From: a virus
Direction: 5' to 3' (one strand)
Virus record (IMG/VR): IMGVR_UViG_3300042561_001599
Coordinates: 1 to 43,548 of that record
Length of the DNA: 43,548 nt
The notes under the pieces were generated by a model that ran no database searches, had not been told where the DNA came from, and worked only from the letters and a program-made list of their open reading frames with translations. The position numbers and the translations under genes were made by a program. Below are positions 22,372 to 30,636 of the stretch, piece by piece (positions within the stretch are counted from its first letter, which is position 1; every line of letters starts with the position of its first letter).

Positions 22372-22700
22372 TGGTAGGCCAATTCCTGCAGGCCAAGCTG
22401 CTGCATGACGAGCACGGCGAACTTGCCGAGGCCCGACGTGGTGATGCCGGTAACGACAAACGTGCCCGCCTCGATGTCGAGCGCCGACGAGATGCCGGCG
22501 GCCGCGAGGGCGCCCGCGATGCCGGCCGCGATCTTCGCCGCCGTCGACGAGTACTCGTCGAACTGCGGGAAACGGTCCGACCGCTTGACGAGTTCGATCA
22601 GCCACGGCACGCCGACGGCGAAGACGCCGCCGCCGAGGATAGTCGTAAACAGCTGCGCGGCCGCCTGACCGAGTAAGGGCGCGAGGAATGAGTCGAGCAT
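22344..22700 (-). CDS. Holin-like membrane protein
   Basis: Encodes 118 residues. Two hydrophobic segments are visible, about 12-38 (AQLFTTILGGGVFAVGVPWL) and 52-70 (AAKIAAGIAGALAAAGISSA), then a Gly/Leu stretch (GLGKFAVLVMQQLG) and a basic end, FKRARR. Two or three segments with a charged tail fit phage holins. ATG 22698-22700 is preceded by GACGACC; a GTG nine bases upstream overlapping the previous stop (GTGA) would add three residues. It lies beside the peptidase and lipoprotein genes. Confidence 0.65.
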   Translation of the reverse strand: MLDSFLAPLLGQAAAQLFTTILGGGVFAVGVPWLIELVKRSDRFPQFDEYSSTAAKIAAGIAGALAAAGISSALDIEAGTFVVTGITTSGLGKFAVLVMQQLGLQELAYQWLFKRARR

Positions 22701-22705
22701 GGTCG

Positions 22706-24379
22706 TCACCGTCCCTTGTAGACCGCGGCGGAATAGGTGCCGTCCGAGCACGCCGCGAGGCGCTCGACCGGAGGCGCGGCGACGGCCGCTGGCCAGTTCC
22801 ACGACGGCGACGTCGGGAAGGTCACCGAGAACACATCGGCGCCGAACGCGCGCCACGCGCCGCGACCGCGCCGCACGTGGTCGAGCACCTCGCGCGGGTC
22901 GTCGGTCGACGGCCACGCGTCGCGGCGCCAGTAATTGCCCTGCGCCGGCGTCCAATGGCCGCGCCACTTCGGCGCCGTAGTCATCGGGAAGGCGTCGAGG
23001 GCCTGCATGAAACAGGCGATGGTGGCGCGCGTCGCCGCCTGCGGCGTCGTCGTCCACAGCCCGCCGTCGTAATGGAAGGTGGCGTTGTATTGCCGGGCGC
23101 GCGACACGGCGCCGTAGGCGAACGCGACCGCCGGCGACGTCTCGACGTCGCCCGTGCGGCCGTCCGCGCGCGCCTCGCCGAAGTTCACCGGCTCGCCAGA
23201 CACGAACGGCATGCGCTTCGAAACGGCGTCCTGATCGATCAACGCGTACTCGCCCGTGCGCTTGACCCATTCGAAGCCGCCGACGTCCATGCGCCGTTCG
23301 ACGTGCGCGTCGACGTAATCGAACGGCGCCACCGCAAAGCGCGTGTCCTGATCGTTCGGCCCGTCGACGGAGCCGCCGCCGAGCAGCCGCCCGGGCGCGC
23401 GGGCCTTCACGGCGCGGCCGAGCGCGATGAGTTCGTCGAACGACTCGCGCATGCCAATCTGCCCGGGCTCGTTCGTGAGCTCCAAGACGACGTTCGACGC
23501 GTCGGCGAGTCGGCCGGCGGCCTCGACCGCGAACGCCTCGCCGCGGGCGCGCACGGTGCCCGACCACACGTCGCGCCGGTCGGGATACCACGTGCCGCCA
23601 AACGGTTCGACGGCGCCGATGAGGACCGCGCGGAGGTAGACGCCCTCGCGCTGCGTAATGTCGACGAGCCGCTCGAGCGCCGACCAGTAGCCCGGCATGT
23701 CGGGCGCGGCGCGGAAGGACCGGCCGCCGAGCGGGCTGCGCGTCCAATAGTCGCCGTCGAGCGTGAGGATGACCCGGACGACCGTGAAGCCGGCGGCGCG
23801 CATGTCGCGCACGTAGGCCCGGACGTAGTCGTCCTCGCCGGCGAGCAGCCGCGACAGGAGCGAGAACGCCGACACCTCGCGCCAGTCGAAGCGCCCGGCG
23901 TCGGTGGCGAACCAGCGCGCGTTCGACTCGACGCGCAGCGGCGGCAGCGGCGCGTACGGCGGTACGACGGGCTCCGTGACCGGCGGAGGCTCGACGGGCG
24001 CGCCGGCGACGCGCTTGAGCCACGTGCTCACGGCGCCGCTCGCCTCCGCCGCGTAGTCGTCGAACTTGCCCTCGAAGTCGGCGCCGCCGTCCAACTGGCA
24101 CCGCAGCGACGGCCGCGCGACGGCGACGAGCGCGACGATGCCGTCGGCGTCGGTCACGCCCTGCGCGCCCTCGGCGTCGCACGACACGCGCACGCCGGCC
24201 AGCATGCGCGTCGGCGCCTCAAAGTCGTGCACCCGCAGGTCGAGCGTCACGAAGGTCGGCGCCGGCGGCGGCGTCGCGGTGCCGCCGCCGGTCAGGCAGG
24301 CCGACAGGCCGAGCGAGAAGACGAGGGCGACGGCCGACAGGACGACGCCGGCGGCGGTCTGCGTGCGTGCAGTGTGCAT
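22706..24379 (-). CDS. Lipoprotein with clan GH-A glycoside hydrolase domain
   Basis: Encodes 557 residues. Signal peptide with textbook lipobox LSAC (C28), so it is predicted to be lipid-anchored. A small beta-sandwich (about 43-100, TLDLRVHDF, GVTDADGIVALV) precedes a Pro-rich linker (128-147). The catalytic TIM-barrel-like part follows: NARWFATDAGRFDW (153-166), MRAAGFTVVRVILTLDG, VVLELTNEPGQ with acid/base candidate E304 and PFVSGEPVNFG with nucleophile candidate E396. This NEP...E arrangement is that of clan GH-A (GH5-like). The role may be polysaccharide breakdown at lysis or surface alteration of the infected cell. It lies five bases after the peptidase gene. Confidence 0.8.
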   Translation of the reverse strand: MHTARTQTAAGVVLSAVALVFSLGLSACLTGGGTATPPPAPTFVTLDLRVHDFEAPTRMLAGVRVSCDAEGAQGVTDADGIVALVAVARPSLRCQLDGGADFEGKFDDYAAEASGAVSTWLKRVAGAPVEPPPVTEPVVPPYAPLPPLRVESNARWFATDAGRFDWREVSAFSLLSRLLAGEDDYVRAYVRDMRAAGFTVVRVILTLDGDYWTRSPLGGRSFRAAPDMPGYWSALERLVDITQREGVYLRAVLIGAVEPFGGTWYPDRRDVWSGTVRARGEAFAVEAAGRLADASNVVLELTNEPGQIGMRESFDELIALGRAVKARAPGRLLGGGSVDGPNDQDTRFAVAPFDYVDAHVERRMDVGGFEWVKRTGEYALIDQDAVSKRMPFVSGEPVNFGEARADGRTGDVETSPAVAFAYGAVSRARQYNATFHYDGGLWTTTPQAATRATIACFMQALDAFPMTTAPKWRGHWTPAQGNYWRRDAWPSTDDPREVLDHVRRGRGAWRAFGADVFSVTFPTSPSWNWPAAVAAPPVERLAACSDGTYSAAVYKGR

Positions 24380-24384
24380 GGTGG

Positions 24385-24807
24385 TTACTCCCACAAGCGA
24401 CGAGGCAATTGGACGTGTCCCGGGTCGTGCGGCTTGCGCCAGCGGCCGCCCCATTCAAGGCCGACCGCCTCGGCGACCTCACCGACGGTCAGCCACGCCG
24501 GGTCGCTCGCGTCCCACTGTAGCCGGTCAGGCCCGTGCAGTGAGAACACGGCGTAGGGACACACGTCGAGCGCGTCGGACTTGTCGGCGTCTGGGTCGCC
24601 GGCGGCGACCGGGTGGCGGAGGCGCCGCGGAAGGTGAAAGGACCGCAGGGCCGACGACGTGCCGGCGGCGAGGTTCGCGCGGTGCTCGTCCTCGGTGCGG
24701 AGGGTGTCGACGACGTGCACGGGCACGCCGCGCTCGAGCAGGCGCGCGAGGAACTCGAACGCCAGCGGCCGCATGGCCGCGCTCAGGTCGTCGAGCCGGC
24801 GGCTCAC
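24385..24807 (-). CDS. M15-type cell-wall peptidase (endolysin)
   Basis: Predicted L-alanyl-D-glutamate-type peptidase. The 140 residues show VHVVDTLRTEDEHRANLAAG, SFHLPRRL with H58, SDALDVCP with D80 as zinc ligands, VGEVAEAVGLEWGGRW (107-122) and DPGHVQLP with H130. This is the M15 (VanY/L5) layout: H...D...GLEWGG.W...H. The expected SxHxxGxAxD spacing is widened here by an insertion between the first H and D. It starts at GTG overlapping the stop of the upstream membrane protein gene (GTGA), as lysis genes often do. Confidence 0.82.
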   Translation of the reverse strand: MSRRLDDLSAAMRPLAFEFLARLLERGVPVHVVDTLRTEDEHRANLAAGTSSALRSFHLPRRLRHPVAAGDPDADKSDALDVCPYAVFSLHGPDRLQWDASDPAWLTVGEVAEAVGLEWGGRWRKPHDPGHVQLPRRLWE

Positions 24808-25091
24808 GGCGCCGCCTCGCCGAGGTCGGCCTCGTCGTCGGCCGGGTCGATGCCGAAGACGTTTTTTTCGAGGCGCGCCGCGCGTCGGTCAAGGCGGCGC
24901 AGCGCCCGCAACGACTCCGACAGGCCGCGCTCGACGCGCGAGAACTTGTAGATGAGGGACGCGGCCGAGCCGACGATGGTGACGGCGAGGCCGGCCTCGG
25001 CCAGATTCATCTGCAGGGCGAAGCCGACGCCGACCGCGGCGGCCGCGAGCTCGGCGGCCTTCGCGGCGACGTCGTTGGCGGTGCTGGTCAT
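24804..25091 (-). CDS. Membrane protein, possible holin
   Basis: Encodes 95 residues after CAGGAGTCGTGACC-ATG. Hydrophobic segments lie at about 8-27 (AKAAELAAAAVGVGFALQM) and 32-50 (AGLAVTIVGSAASLIYKF). A charged coiled-coil tail follows (RVERGLSESLRALRRLDRR) and an acidic end. Size and two-segment topology fit a class II holin. Its stop overlaps the peptidase start. Which of this and the 22344-22700 protein is the holin cannot be told. Confidence 0.65.
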   Translation of the reverse strand: MTSTANDVAAKAAELAAAAVGVGFALQMNLAEAGLAVTIVGSAASLIYKFSRVERGLSESLRALRRLDRRAARLEKNVFGIDPADDEADLGEAAP

Positions 25092-25093
25092 GG

Positions 25094-25363
25094 TCACGAC
25101 TCCTGTGCGGTGAACGTCACGGGCACGAGCGTCGTGCCGACGAGTTGCCACGGCACCGTCTCGTCACCGCCCGCGTCGCGGACGAGCGTCTCGAGGGCCG
25201 CCCGGCCCGCGGCGGCCGCCTCACCGATGGCGACCTTATGGCGCGCCGCGTCGAGGGCGGCCGCGTCCATGCAGCGGCGCATGTGCGCGTCGGCCGCGCG
25301 CAGCTCACGCGCGGCCTCCGCCGACAGTTCGATCCGGTCGACTGGCGTCGTGAAGTTGTCCAT
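25094..25363 (-). CDS. Small helical hypothetical protein
   Basis: Encodes 89 residues: MDNFTTPVDRIELSAEAARE, then long helices (ADAHMRRCMDAAALDAARHK) and a short beta end (VGTTLVPVTFTAQES). No signal peptide. It sits between the last exported tail-region protein and the lysis genes. No family recognised. Confidence 0.62.
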   Translation of the reverse strand: MDNFTTPVDRIELSAEAARELRAADAHMRRCMDAAALDAARHKVAIGEAAAAGRAALETLVRDAGGDETVPWQLVGTTLVPVTFTAQES

Positions 25364-25378
25364 AAGCGCGGCGCCCGG

Positions 25379-25732
25379 TCAGCAGGTGGTCGGCGCGTAC
25401 GGCGCGAGTGACTGCACCGTGAAATAGGGCCAGACCACGCGCGTCGCGACGGTGAGCCCGGACAGCGTCTGCAAAGTCCACGAGCCGTCGAGCACGAACC
25501 GCGGGCCCTGACACACCGCGCCCTGCGCGGTGACGCGCACGATGCGGCGGTTGCTCGAGAACAGTTGCGTGACCAGCCATTCCTGCGTGGCCGGATTGCC
25601 GTCCGTCTCGATGGCGGTCGGCAGGCCGATCAGGCCGTTGCCGAGCGCGGCGAGGTCGATGGTTTGCGCCGACGCCGGCGCCGCGGTCGTGAACGCGAGG
25701 GCGAGTACGAGTGCGAGCGTTTTGGTGGCCAT
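25379..25732 (-). CDS. Exported small protein in the tail region
   Basis: Encodes 117 residues. Residues 1-23 (MATKTLALVLALAFTTAAPASAQ) are a standard Sec signal peptide with cleavage after SAQ. The mature part is beta-rich (EWLVTQLFSSNRRIVRVTAQ) with two Cys, one near RVTAQGAVC and one at the very end, which could form a disulfide. The ATG follows CAGGAGCACACGC. A signal peptide is not expected for a virion tail protein that assembles in the cytoplasm; it may be a secreted factor. Confidence 0.68.
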   Translation of the reverse strand: MATKTLALVLALAFTTAAPASAQTIDLAALGNGLIGLPTAIETDGNPATQEWLVTQLFSSNRRIVRVTAQGAVCQGPRFVLDGSWTLQTLSGLTVATRVVWPYFTVQSLAPYAPTTC

Positions 25733-25754
25733 GCGTGTGCTCCTGTTCTGGTTC

Positions 25755-26858
25755 CTACGTCTGCGTGCCGACCTTGCCGCCGACGCCTTCGCCGTTCGTC
25801 GGCGTGGGTTCAGTGGTGCCCATCCTCAGCGTCCCGTCGGTGTGAGCATAAACGAAGTAGGTCGTGCCGTTGGCCGCCTGCAAGGCGAGGACGCCGGGCG
25901 CGGTCGTGGCCGACGCCTTGCGCTCCACGACCAGCTTGGCGCAGTGGTCGGTCGAGTGGCCGCCGACGATCCGGACCGTGGGCTTGTGCAGCGCGTTCTC
26001 CGATTCGATGCGGAGAATCTCGTTGCCGCTGACCGACGCCGACAGCTTCGGCACGCTGGCCGGCGCCGACCACCACAGGCCCGTGTCGAGGTCGTTGATG
26101 AAGGAGATGGACGGTGCGCCGGCGCTGCCGTCCGAGAACAGCATCTGGCCAGTGTCCAGCATGCGGAAGCGCGAACTGAAATTGCCGCCCGACCGCGTGC
26201 CGAAATCGACGTGGTAGCCGGTGCCGTCGCCCCACGCGATCATGCCAGATTGCGGCGACGATCCTCCGCCGCCTAGCACTAGGTGCGTGGGGGTGAACGC
26301 ACCGATAGCTGCAGTCGTGGCAATAGCCCCAGCCGCAACGGTCAGGCCCCCAGCGGCCGGAGAGGTCGTGCCGAGCCCGAGACGACCCGACGCGTCGAGC
26401 CGCATGCGCTCGGTCGCCCCGCCTGCGTGGAAGCGCAGCACGCCGCTGGCGTTCGTGGCCGCGATGCCGAGCCCTCCCGCCCGCGTGCTTTCCAATACGC
26501 ACCCGTCTGCGACGTACAGCCCGGTGCTGGTGTAGGTCGTCGAAAAGGCCCACAGGGCCAGCGCCGAGGTGGTGCCGTTGTTGCCGACCAGTAGGCCGGC
26601 GTAATTGCCCGTGCCTGCGGCCGCGTTGCGCACCGCCAACTGGTTCCCGCCGGTGCCGGAGGCCGAGAACGTGTGATTGCCGAACCCTTCGGCGGTGAAG
26701 ACGCCGCCGACGTTGAACGTGCCGGCCGTGAACATCGCGTCGATGGCGTCAAACACGAGCTGCAGCTGCGCGTTGTTGATCTTCGTGCCGTTGCCGACGG
26801 GCGCCGACGGCGTGCCGGAGTCGTCGGTCCATGCGAAGCGCGTGATGCTTGAGGCCAT
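25755..26858 (-). CDS. Tail fibre-like protein
   Basis: Encodes 367 residues starting MASSITRFAWTDDSGTPSAP. Repetitive Gly/Ser/Thr-rich beta segments (NVGGVFTAEGFGNHTF, LDASGRLGLGTTSPAAGGL) are typical of trimeric fibre shafts, including GxxT-SP repeats seen in tail spike precursors. The C-terminal region (LRIESENALHKP, TTYFVYAHTDGTLRMG) could be the distal domain. There is no obvious intramolecular chaperone. It lies at the end of the tail module as expected for host-contact proteins. Confidence 0.72.
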   Translation of the reverse strand: MASSITRFAWTDDSGTPSAPVGNGTKINNAQLQLVFDAIDAMFTAGTFNVGGVFTAEGFGNHTFSASGTGGNQLAVRNAAAGTGNYAGLLVGNNGTTSALALWAFSTTYTSTGLYVADGCVLESTRAGGLGIAATNASGVLRFHAGGATERMRLDASGRLGLGTTSPAAGGLTVAAGAIATTAAIGAFTPTHLVLGGGGSSPQSGMIAWGDGTGYHVDFGTRSGGNFSSRFRMLDTGQMLFSDGSAGAPSISFINDLDTGLWWSAPASVPKLSASVSGNEILRIESENALHKPTVRIVGGHSTDHCAKLVVERKASATTAPGVLALQAANGTTYFVYAHTDGTLRMGTTEPTPTNGEGVGGKVGTQT

Positions 26859-26868
26859 GGCGTGTCCT

Positions 26869-28167
26869 TCAGCGCCGCAGGGCGAGCAGGTCGACGAGGT
26901 CCGGGCGGCGCGCCGTGCGCAGCGTGACGGCCGTGAGGAGTCGAGGGTTGTCGGAGGTCAGGACGTCGCCCGGCGACACGTCGACCGATTGCACCGTGTA
27001 CGTGCCCGACTCAGTGATCGGCGCGGTGAGCGTGACGGTGACGGACTCGCCCGCCTCGTAGAACCGCGCGAGCGGGCCGTCCTCGACCCAGCCGAGCGAC
27101 ACGAGCGGCGCCTTGAACGACTGCACGTCGGCCGACGCGACCGCGGCGCAGACGAGATAGTCGCCGTCGACGCGCACGGTCGTCTCGACGATGCCGGTCG
27201 ACCGGCCGAGGGTCGCGGCCAGTGACGTCTGCGCCGGCGCGTCGTTCGACACCTCGACGGGCGCGACGGACGCGCCGGCGTCGAGTTCGACGACGAGGCC
27301 CGTGACGCCAGTGAGGTCGGTGCCAGACACGGCCGCGTAGGACACGTCGACCGGGCCCTGCGCGCCGACCACGCGCGCCACGCCGGACGCCGGCCGGAAG
27401 AGCCCGGGCTGGTCGACCGGAATGACAGTGGCGCCCGCAGGCACGGCCGCCGTGGTCGCCGCGGCGCGCCCGACCGCGCGGGTCCGCGTGCGCACCTGCC
27501 CGCTCTCGGTGCGGCGCGTGAGCGTGCCGGCCAAGCCGCGCGACGAGTTCGTGAGGGTCAACGAGGCGGGCGACGGAAAGCCGGCCGAGTACATGTCGAC
27601 GCGCTTCGTCGGCCGGACGCGCAGGATCAGCGCGCCCGCGGCGCCCGCGATGGCCTCAAGCGCCTCGGTGACGGTGGCATCCTCCAGTTCGACGGTGACG
27701 CGCGACAGCGAGGGCGAGACGAAGCCGGGCCGGAAGCCGTCGGCCGCGTCCGTATGGTCCCTGATGACGGTGGCGAGGGCGACGTTAGCGGCGAGGTCGG
27801 AGAGTCGCCGGGTGATGCGCGGCCCGGCGTCCATGCGCCAGCGCCAGTCGACGCACTCGACCGACTGCCGCACGTACTGGCCGACGATGACGTCGGTGAC
27901 GTCGGTGATCGTGCCGCCCCACCACAGATCGCCGCCGAGCGTCAGGACGACGTCCTGCCCGAAGGCCGGCGACGCGCCCGGATTCAGCGAGAACGACAGC
28001 GACGACGCGGCCGTGCCGAGGGTCTTGCGCACGGTGAAGCTCTGCTGCTGGTCGACGAGGCCGACGCGCGACGTGCCGGCGATGTCGCACCCGAACGTGT
28101 GCGCGGCGAGGCCCGACAGCACCGCGTTGGAGTGGCAGGCGTTCGACCGCGCGTGGTGGTAAGCCAT
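26869..28167 (-). CDS. Tail hub / tail-tip protein
   Basis: Encodes 432 residues. The N-terminus (MAYHHARSNACHSN) is followed by beta domains: FTVRKTLGTAASSLSFSLNP, VVLTLGGDLWWGGTITDVTD and VECVDWRWRMD, then ATVTEALEAIAGAAGALILR and VRPTKRVDMYSAG. This plan (fold like gp27/gpD hub proteins with a short helix before a beta domain) is common in phage tail-tip proteins. Three bases separate it from the upstream gene. Confidence 0.68.
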   Translation of the reverse strand: MAYHHARSNACHSNAVLSGLAAHTFGCDIAGTSRVGLVDQQQSFTVRKTLGTAASSLSFSLNPGASPAFGQDVVLTLGGDLWWGGTITDVTDVIVGQYVRQSVECVDWRWRMDAGPRITRRLSDLAANVALATVIRDHTDAADGFRPGFVSPSLSRVTVELEDATVTEALEAIAGAAGALILRVRPTKRVDMYSAGFPSPASLTLTNSSRGLAGTLTRRTESGQVRTRTRAVGRAAATTAAVPAGATVIPVDQPGLFRPASGVARVVGAQGPVDVSYAAVSGTDLTGVTGLVVELDAGASVAPVEVSNDAPAQTSLAATLGRSTGIVETTVRVDGDYLVCAAVASADVQSFKAPLVSLGWVEDGPLARFYEAGESVTVTLTAPITESGTYTVQSVDVSPGDVLTSDNPRLLTAVTLRTARRPDLVDLLALRR

Positions 28168-28170
28168 GGG

Positions 28171-28572
28171 CTACTGCGGGAGTCGGTCGAACAATTCCAC
28201 GTAGTACCGCTCGACGAAATTAAGGGTGCCGGTGCCGGCCGCCGCCGGCAGCGTGTACGTGACGGTGACGGCGAGTTCGCGCTGCACGAGGCCCGTCTCG
28301 CCGGCCTGCGCCGCGCAGTCGGCGCCGTTCAGGCGCAGCGTGAGCGTGCCGTTAGTCACGGTGCCGCCGGCCGTGTTGAGCACCGACTGGTTCGTGCGCG
28401 AATTGATGACGCTGCCGCCCGGGTAGGTGGCCAGCGTCACCCGCACGTCCTGCACCGCGGCGGCGAGCACCGACGCGCCGTCCTCGTCGACGAGGGTAGC
28501 GGTCAGGCGCAGCGTCGAGCCCTCGGTGAAGGGCGCGCGCTCGGTGCCGTCCTGCGTGCTGCTCGTCGACAT
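28171..28572 (-). CDS. Putative virion beta-sandwich protein
   Basis: Encodes 133 residues, all beta in character: GSTLRLTATLVDEDGASV, VQDVRVTLATYPGGSV, then NGTLTLRLNG and ELAVTVTYTLP. It resembles an Ig-like or head/tail-decoration fold. It sits between two tail genes, seven bases after the upstream one. The C-terminus is YYVELFDRLPQ. No family assigned. Confidence 0.65.
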   Translation of the reverse strand: MSTSSTQDGTERAPFTEGSTLRLTATLVDEDGASVLAAAVQDVRVTLATYPGGSVINSRTNQSVLNTAGGTVTNGTLTLRLNGADCAAQAGETGLVQRELAVTVTYTLPAAAGTGTLNFVERYYVELFDRLPQ

Positions 28573-28579
28573 GGCGCGC

Positions 28580-29335
28580 CTACGCGGCGGTCGCGCTGAG
28601 GTCGACCTGCACGTTGAGCGTGTCGCCGTTGAGGACCGACCGCGAGCCGGTCGAGAACAGGCCGCCGCCGTACAGCGTGCCCGTGGTGCCGCCCTTCGTG
28701 TTGCTCGACGACAGGAACGCGCCGAAGACGCGCCCGGTCGCGTTGATGGTGAATGCGGCCTTGCTCGACGAGTTCGACATCGCGCCGCCCGACGGCGCGC
28801 CGTTCTTCGTCCATGCCGGGCGGTTCGCGTCCGAATACGGCGTCGTCTCGTTAAACGACTTGGAGGCCATCGTGTCGGCCGGGCGCGGCTCGAGGGCGTA
28901 GGACGCGCCCGTCACCGTGGCGCTCGCGTTCGCGTTGGCCACCGCGGCGGTCGTCGACGAGCGCGACAGCACGGTCGTGATGAGGTCGGCGCCCGCGGCG
29001 CCGGCGCCGACGATGATCAGGTCGCTGCCGACGTCGGTGGCCTGAAAGTCTGTGCTGGTGCCCGTGATGGCCGCGGCTCCGGAGGTGATGGCCACGGTGC
29101 CGGTGCCGGCGCCGATGAGGCCGACGTACCACAAGACCGAGCCGGCCGCGGCGTCGAACGTGTTACCAAGCAGCGCGTTGAGGCCCGTAGTGACGACGAG
29201 GTTCTCGAACTGCTCCGACCACCGCAGCGAGCCGTCGGGCGCCACGCACTCGACCGTGTACCGCGAGCGCATCTGCACCCGCTGCGGCGCGCGGGCGGTC
29301 GGATTGAAGAATCGGCGGAAGAGGTGCAGCAACAT
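28580..29335 (-). CDS. Minor tail protein
   Basis: Encodes 251 residues. MLLHLFRRFFNPTARAP is followed by YTVECVAPDGSLRWSEQFEN and LVVTTGLNALLGNTF, an opening seen in many phage minor tail proteins. The rest is Gly/Thr/Ala-rich beta (AGTGTVAITSGAAAITG) and ends with VLNGDTLNVQVDL. Probably a tail-tip component. The ATG has AAGGGAGCCGAC upstream. Confidence 0.7.
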   Translation of the reverse strand: MLLHLFRRFFNPTARAPQRVQMRSRYTVECVAPDGSLRWSEQFENLVVTTGLNALLGNTFDAAAGSVLWYVGLIGAGTGTVAITSGAAAITGTSTDFQATDVGSDLIIVGAGAAGADLITTVLSRSSTTAAVANANASATVTGASYALEPRPADTMASKSFNETTPYSDANRPAWTKNGAPSGGAMSNSSSKAAFTINATGRVFGAFLSSSNTKGGTTGTLYGGGLFSTGSRSVLNGDTLNVQVDLSATAA

Positions 29336-29368
29336 GTCGGCTCCCTTGTCATGCGGGCCCTCGGCCCG

Positions 29369-30634
29369 TCAATTCGTCAACTGGCTCATGGTGGCGTCGG
29401 CCCGTGCCGCCTGCCACGTTCTCGCGGCCCGTGCCGCCGACCACGTCACGCGACCCACGGCGGCCCGCAGGGCCAGCGCCACGAGCCGCAGCAGCGCGGC
29501 GGCGGGGTCGGCCGACGACGACGCCAGCGCGTCGAAGGCCGCGGCGAGGGCGAGCCCGAGGGCGCCGCCGAACACGCCGACCGCCTGTAGGGCCGGCATC
29601 GTGGCCGCCACGTGCGCGGCCACCTGCGCCGCCTGCGCCTGCTGCCCGGCCGGCGACGTGGCCACCGCGCCGACCAGCGCCGCGAGGGCGGCGGCCGACA
29701 CGGTCGCCGACGCCGCCGAGGCGGCCCGTGCGTGGGCGGTGATGGCGCCCGGCACGACGAGCCCGGGCGCGCCCGTGGCCGCGAGTCGCACGACGAGCGC
29801 GTGCAGGGCGGAGGCAACGAGGGCCGACGTCGCCGTCGACGCCACCGACGCCGCCAAGTCTACTGCGCCGGTCGTCGTGCGAGCAGACGTCACGACTGCA
29901 CCGCCGACCGCGCCGAGCGCGAGCGCCACCGTGTACGACTGCGCGCCGGCGGAGTCGCTGGCGGCGAACGCGGCGAGCGCGGCGAGCGCGAGGGCCTGCG
30001 CCTGCACTTGTTGCGCCTCTTGTCCGGACGTGGCCACCGACGCGAGGGCGAGGGCGGCGACGAACGTGGCGTCGTGCCCGTAGGCGTGCGCGACGGCGGC
30101 CGCGAGGCCGACGACGCCGGCCGCGTTCACCGGCGCCTGCGACGCCGTGGCGAGCGACGCGGCGAGGGCCACGGCCTCGGAGAGCGCGCGGCCGCCGACA
30201 GACGCGGCCACCGCCGACGAGGCGAGCGCGACGCCGTCGCCAGAGGCCCGCGCGCCCGACGGCGCCGTGCCGCCTGCCGCGCCGAGGGCCGCCTGCCCGA
30301 CGACCGCGACGGCCGCGGCGAGCGCCGCCTGCCCGACGGCCTGCAAGGCGACGGAGGGCGCGCCCGTGCGCGAGGCCGACGCGACGGTCGACAGGGCGAC
30401 CGCAAGGGCGAGCGTGTCGTCATAGGTCGAGCCGGACGGCGCCGCGCCGCGCGAGAGCGCGAGCAGGGCCGCCGCGCGCTGCCGACGCGTGGCCGGGTGC
30501 GGCCACGCCGGCACCGCGGCGTCGAAGATGGCCGAGTCGACCAGCGCGCGGAGGTCCGCGCTGCGCGGCCGGTTGCCGACCGCGAGCGCGCGCTGCCCGC
30601 CTCGCGCGTAGAGGCCCTGCCACGGCGTCGCCAT
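29369..30634 (-). CDS. Low-complexity Ala-rich protein in the tail module
   Basis: Encodes 421 residues. The first 80 look structured (MATPWQGLYARGGQRALAVG, SADLRALVDSAIFDAAVPAW). From there to about 390 the protein is an almost unbroken Ala/Val/Ser/Leu/Gly sequence without charge (ALAVALSTVASASRTGAPSV), with TSGQEAQQ / SPAGQQAQ units suggesting internal duplication. The end is RTWQAARADATMSQLTN. It may be a long helical or fibrous virion element. No family recognised. Two bases separate it from its upstream neighbour. Confidence 0.65.
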   Translation of the reverse strand: MATPWQGLYARGGQRALAVGNRPRSADLRALVDSAIFDAAVPAWPHPATRRQRAAALLALSRGAAPSGSTYDDTLALAVALSTVASASRTGAPSVALQAVGQAALAAAVAVVGQAALGAAGGTAPSGARASGDGVALASSAVAASVGGRALSEAVALAASLATASQAPVNAAGVVGLAAAVAHAYGHDATFVAALALASVATSGQEAQQVQAQALALAALAAFAASDSAGAQSYTVALALGAVGGAVVTSARTTTGAVDLAASVASTATSALVASALHALVVRLAATGAPGLVVPGAITAHARAASAASATVSAAALAALVGAVATSPAGQQAQAAQVAAHVAATMPALQAVGVFGGALGLALAAAFDALASSSADPAAALLRLVALALRAAVGRVTWSAARAARTWQAARADATMSQLTN

Positions 30635-30636
30635 CG

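Noticed and set aside
22688-24556. 622-codon open frame on the plus strand
   Set aside because: Antisense to the lipoprotein glycosidase; composition is Arg/Val/Ala-rich without domains.
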